Below are positions 5,249-6,920 of a DNA stretch of 6,920 nucleotides, piece by piece. Position 1 is the stretch's first letter, and each line of letters starts with the position of its first letter. Made by a program: the position numbers and the translations under genes. Origin of the DNA: Collinsella aerofaciens (GTDB taxonomy: Bacteria; Actinomycetota; Coriobacteriia; Coriobacteriales; Coriobacteriaceae); the NCBI GenBank assembly GCA_008671285.1, contig RPYR01000051.1, positions 1-6,920 of the forward strand, written 5' to 3'. A model generated the notes under the pieces. The model had not been told where the DNA came from. It saw only the letters and a list, made by a program, of their open reading frames with translations, and searched no databases.

Positions 5249-5418
5249 GTTACGCGGTTTTACCAAACCGCGTAACGGCTCGACGCTGCAAACGCCCCTA
5301 AGCGGCAATCTGACGTTCAATCGTCGGTCGCGTACCCAAAGTACGCTTCCCTCCTCTTTCACGTCACCTTGCTCGCCTAGGGGCGCTTTCGCTGACTTAT
5401 GCTCGACCTGCGATTGTT
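5249..5418 (+). repeat. Structured intergenic repeat, copy 4 (beyond the ABC permease stop, reverse orientation)
   Basis: Its first 45 nt are identical to 1783-1827, including the 12-bp hairpin GTTACGCGGTTT/AAACCGCGTAAC (5249-5260 with 5265-5276). The outer stem is 5290-5304 with 5374-5389, one bulge and one mismatch, and continues as GCGGCAA/TTGC(T)CGC exactly as in copy 1. The TC/CC internal loop is kept. The middle stem is TGACGT/ACGTCA (5311-5316 with 5361-5366), where copy 1 has TGCCTT/AAGGCA, so both sides changed together. The apical stem is GCGTAC/GTACGC (5330-5335 with 5341-5346). The shared tail ends ATTGTT at 5418. It lies 14 bases beyond the stop of the minus-strand ABC permease but is inverted relative to that gene, unlike the other three copies. 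Confidence 0.85.
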
Positions 5419-5432
5419 TTGCTTTAGGTCGC

Positions 5433-6920
5433 CTATTCGCTGTAGCGGGTGGCGATGGCGGCTCGCACCATGCCGGCACTCATGAGGTAGGTCACCAGGA
5501 AGTAGCCACCGTATGCTGCCAGGAAGATTGCACAGGTGAGGCCCACGGTGCCGCCGATGCTCATATTTCCGAATATGCTCACCATCTCGATGATCACCTT
5601 AAGCGCCACAAAGGAGTGCGCCAAGCCCACTGCCAACGGGAACAGGAAGAATACCGCTTGCTGCGCCATCACCGAATGGCGAATCTGGCGGTCGTCGCAG
5701 CCGATCTGTGCCAGCACACGATAGCTGCGGCTGCCGTCGGCCACGTTGGAGAGTTGCTGGATCGACAGAATCGCCGCGCATGCAACGACCAATACAAAGC
5801 CGATGTAGATGGCTAGGTAGCTAATAAGACCGTTCATTTGCGCTGCTTGCGTGTACATCTCGGAGCGTGTGATAAAGATTCCCCACGACCCCGGCTCCTT
5901 GCCGTCAACGAGCAGATTGTCGAGCAGAGTGTGTTTAATGCTCTCGTCTGCCTCGGTCGTATCCATCCCCTGTTTGTAGTTAACGAGCAGGCTACTGGAA
6001 TACGGCTGCAGATTAAGCTGGGACAACAGCTCGTCGGCAACGACGACGGTACCCGGATTGCTGCCCATCGCCGAGTTGGCGATGGCCGCCGTATCTTCGT
6101 CCGACTTATCGGTTGCGGGCTTGAGCGTATGCCCGCCCAAGGTAAGGGCATGGCCGCCAGCCATATACTTGGTGTACAGGTCGACCAGCTCGCCGCCCAT
6201 ATCACATGTGAGCAGATACTGGTCGTGACCGATGTGCACCGGCTCCTCGCCCATCATCTGACGCAGTTTGTTGTACTGGCTCGCCGGCGTCACAAACAGA
6301 CCCATCGTATCGGCATTGCTACCCCCGAAGGCCTTGGGAAGCTTTTCGCCCATGATTTTGCACATCTCACTTGGGGTCACCGAAGGATCCGAACCGCCAA
6401 ACGGGTAACTCAGATACGAATCGATCTGCACATGCTCACCGGCAACATCGGCGATATTGACCTTCTTGCCGGTCTCGTCGTTGTTGCCCGCCGACTTGCC
6501 CTTGCCGTGCCATGCAGGGTACAAATCGACCGTTGTATCGGCCAGCACCATGCGATCGGCCTCAGACGGATTGACATACCCTTTGTACCCTTTGTAGTAG
6601 TCGAGCGTATCGGGCGTGTAATAGACATACGTCTGAGACACATCAACAGGGTTATAGCGCTCCAGGTTTTCGTTCATCACGTTGGCAATTGACATACCGC
6701 ACGTCACCGAGGTGATGGCCAAAAACAGGAGCATCGCGATGACGCCCATCGAAAAGCACACCGTGTTGACCTTGGCCGCAAGCTGGCGCACGGTAAACAT
6801 GTTGAGGCCGCGCCAATACACGCCGCGCAGGCTCTGCAGCAGCTTGATGAGCATGCCCGAGAGTCCCCAGAACAGGGCAAAGGTGCCCACGGTAACCATA
6901 GCGGTCGTAATACCAAACTG
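5433..6920 (-). CDS. FtsX/BceB-like ABC transporter permease, C-terminal part (5' end outside window)
   Basis: The reading frame is open at the right edge and ends with TAG at 5435-5433, giving 495 visible residues (7 before the first in-window ATG at 6899). Numbering from that ATG, there is a helix at 3-22 and then the block RGLNMFTVRQLAAKVNT (30-46), typical of BceB/VraG-like antimicrobial-peptide transporters. Next come a helix at 47-71, a large soluble domain of roughly 285 residues, presumably outside the membrane, and three C-terminal helices (about 359-380, 412-437, 451-474). The FtsX-type region reads ILSIQQLSNVADGSRSYRVL (377-396) followed by AQIGCDD. Such permeases pair with a separate ATPase, often next to a two-component system, to sense or remove peptide antibiotics. 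The partner ATPase would be expected to the right of the window. Family is secure; substrate is unknown. The ATG at 6899 is internal, not the true start. Confidence 0.9.
   Translation of the reverse strand, partial: QFGITTAMVTVGTFALFWGLSGMLIKLLQSLRGVYWRGLNMFTVRQLAAKVNTVCFSMGVIAMLLFLAITSVTCGMSIANVMNENLERYNPVDVSQTYVYYTPDTLDYYKGYKGYVNPSEADRMVLADTTVDLYPAWHGKGKSAGNNDETGKKVNIADVAGEHVQIDSYLSYPFGGSDPSVTPSEMCKIMGEKLPKAFGGSNADTMGLFVTPASQYNKLRQMMGEEPVHIGHDQYLLTCDMGGELVDLYTKYMAGGHALTLGGHTLKPATDKSDEDTAAIANSAMGSNPGTVVVADELLSQLNLQPYSSSLLVNYKQGMDTTEADESIKHTLLDNLLVDGKEPGSWGIFITRSEMYTQAAQMNGLISYLAIYIGFVLVVACAAILSIQQLSNVADGSRSYRVLAQIGCDDRQIRHSVMAQQAVFFLFPLAVGLAHSFVALKVIIEMVSIFGNMSIGGTVGLTCAIFLAAYGGYFLVTYLMSAGMVRAAIATRYSE

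Noticed and set aside
1783..5293. CRISPR or insertion-sequence interpretation of the repeated 45-nt block
   Set aside because: There are only two identical blocks 3.4 kb apart, with no regular spacers, no transposase and no cas genes.
5838..6692. Open frame of 284 codons on + through the ABC permease gene
   Set aside because: It is the mirror frame of the FtsX-like permease and shows no domain.

Overview
The window looks like a stretch of chromosome from a gut actinobacterium of the class Coriobacteriia, most likely Collinsella. I infer this from the high but not extreme GC content, the AGGAG-type ribosome binding sites, an agmatine deiminase gene next to an APC permease gene, and the style of the proteins. 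It is an inference from recognition, not from a database search. I see no plasmid, phage, transposase or CRISPR signal.

Layout. Positions 2-172 (+) are the last 56 codons of an MsbA/LmrA-type ABC exporter ATPase, closed by a textbook intrinsic terminator at 205-238. Positions 240-668 carry no convincing gene. This stretch holds an AT-rich 229-bp segment bounded by 27-bp inverted repeats (299-325 and 501-527), a GC palindrome and a 13-bp stem-loop. A good sigma-70-type promoter follows (669-697) and drives a class I DAHP synthase gene, the first step of aromatic amino acid synthesis (752-1783, +). The rest of the window is on the minus strand. In transcription order it holds the C-terminal 495 residues of a BceB/FtsX-like ABC permease (6920-5433), an APC-family amine/amino acid transporter (5122-3692) and an agmatine deiminase (3323-2118). 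The transporter and deiminase plausibly work together: agmatine is taken up, probably in exchange for putrescine, and deiminated to N-carbamoylputrescine. The carbamoyltransferase and carbamate kinase that would complete an energy-yielding agmatine pathway are not in this window.

The most interesting signal is not a gene. Four related structured repeats lie at gene ends: 1783-1951 and 5249-5418 read on +, and 1996-2127 and 3607-3695 read on -. The two + copies share an identical 45-nt block with a 12-bp hairpin. After it comes a long hairpin whose outer, middle and apical stems differ in sequence but stay paired, while the loop and bulge positions are conserved. The two - copies keep the same architecture and nearly the same apical hairpin (GCGTAC, short loop, GTACGC). 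Three of the four overlap the stop codon or last codons of a gene. This pattern of compensatory change argues for selection on structure, as a 3'-end RNA element, a terminator or a REP-like mobile repeat. The agmatine deiminase gene also has a long leader with three successive 8-bp stems that may be regulatory.
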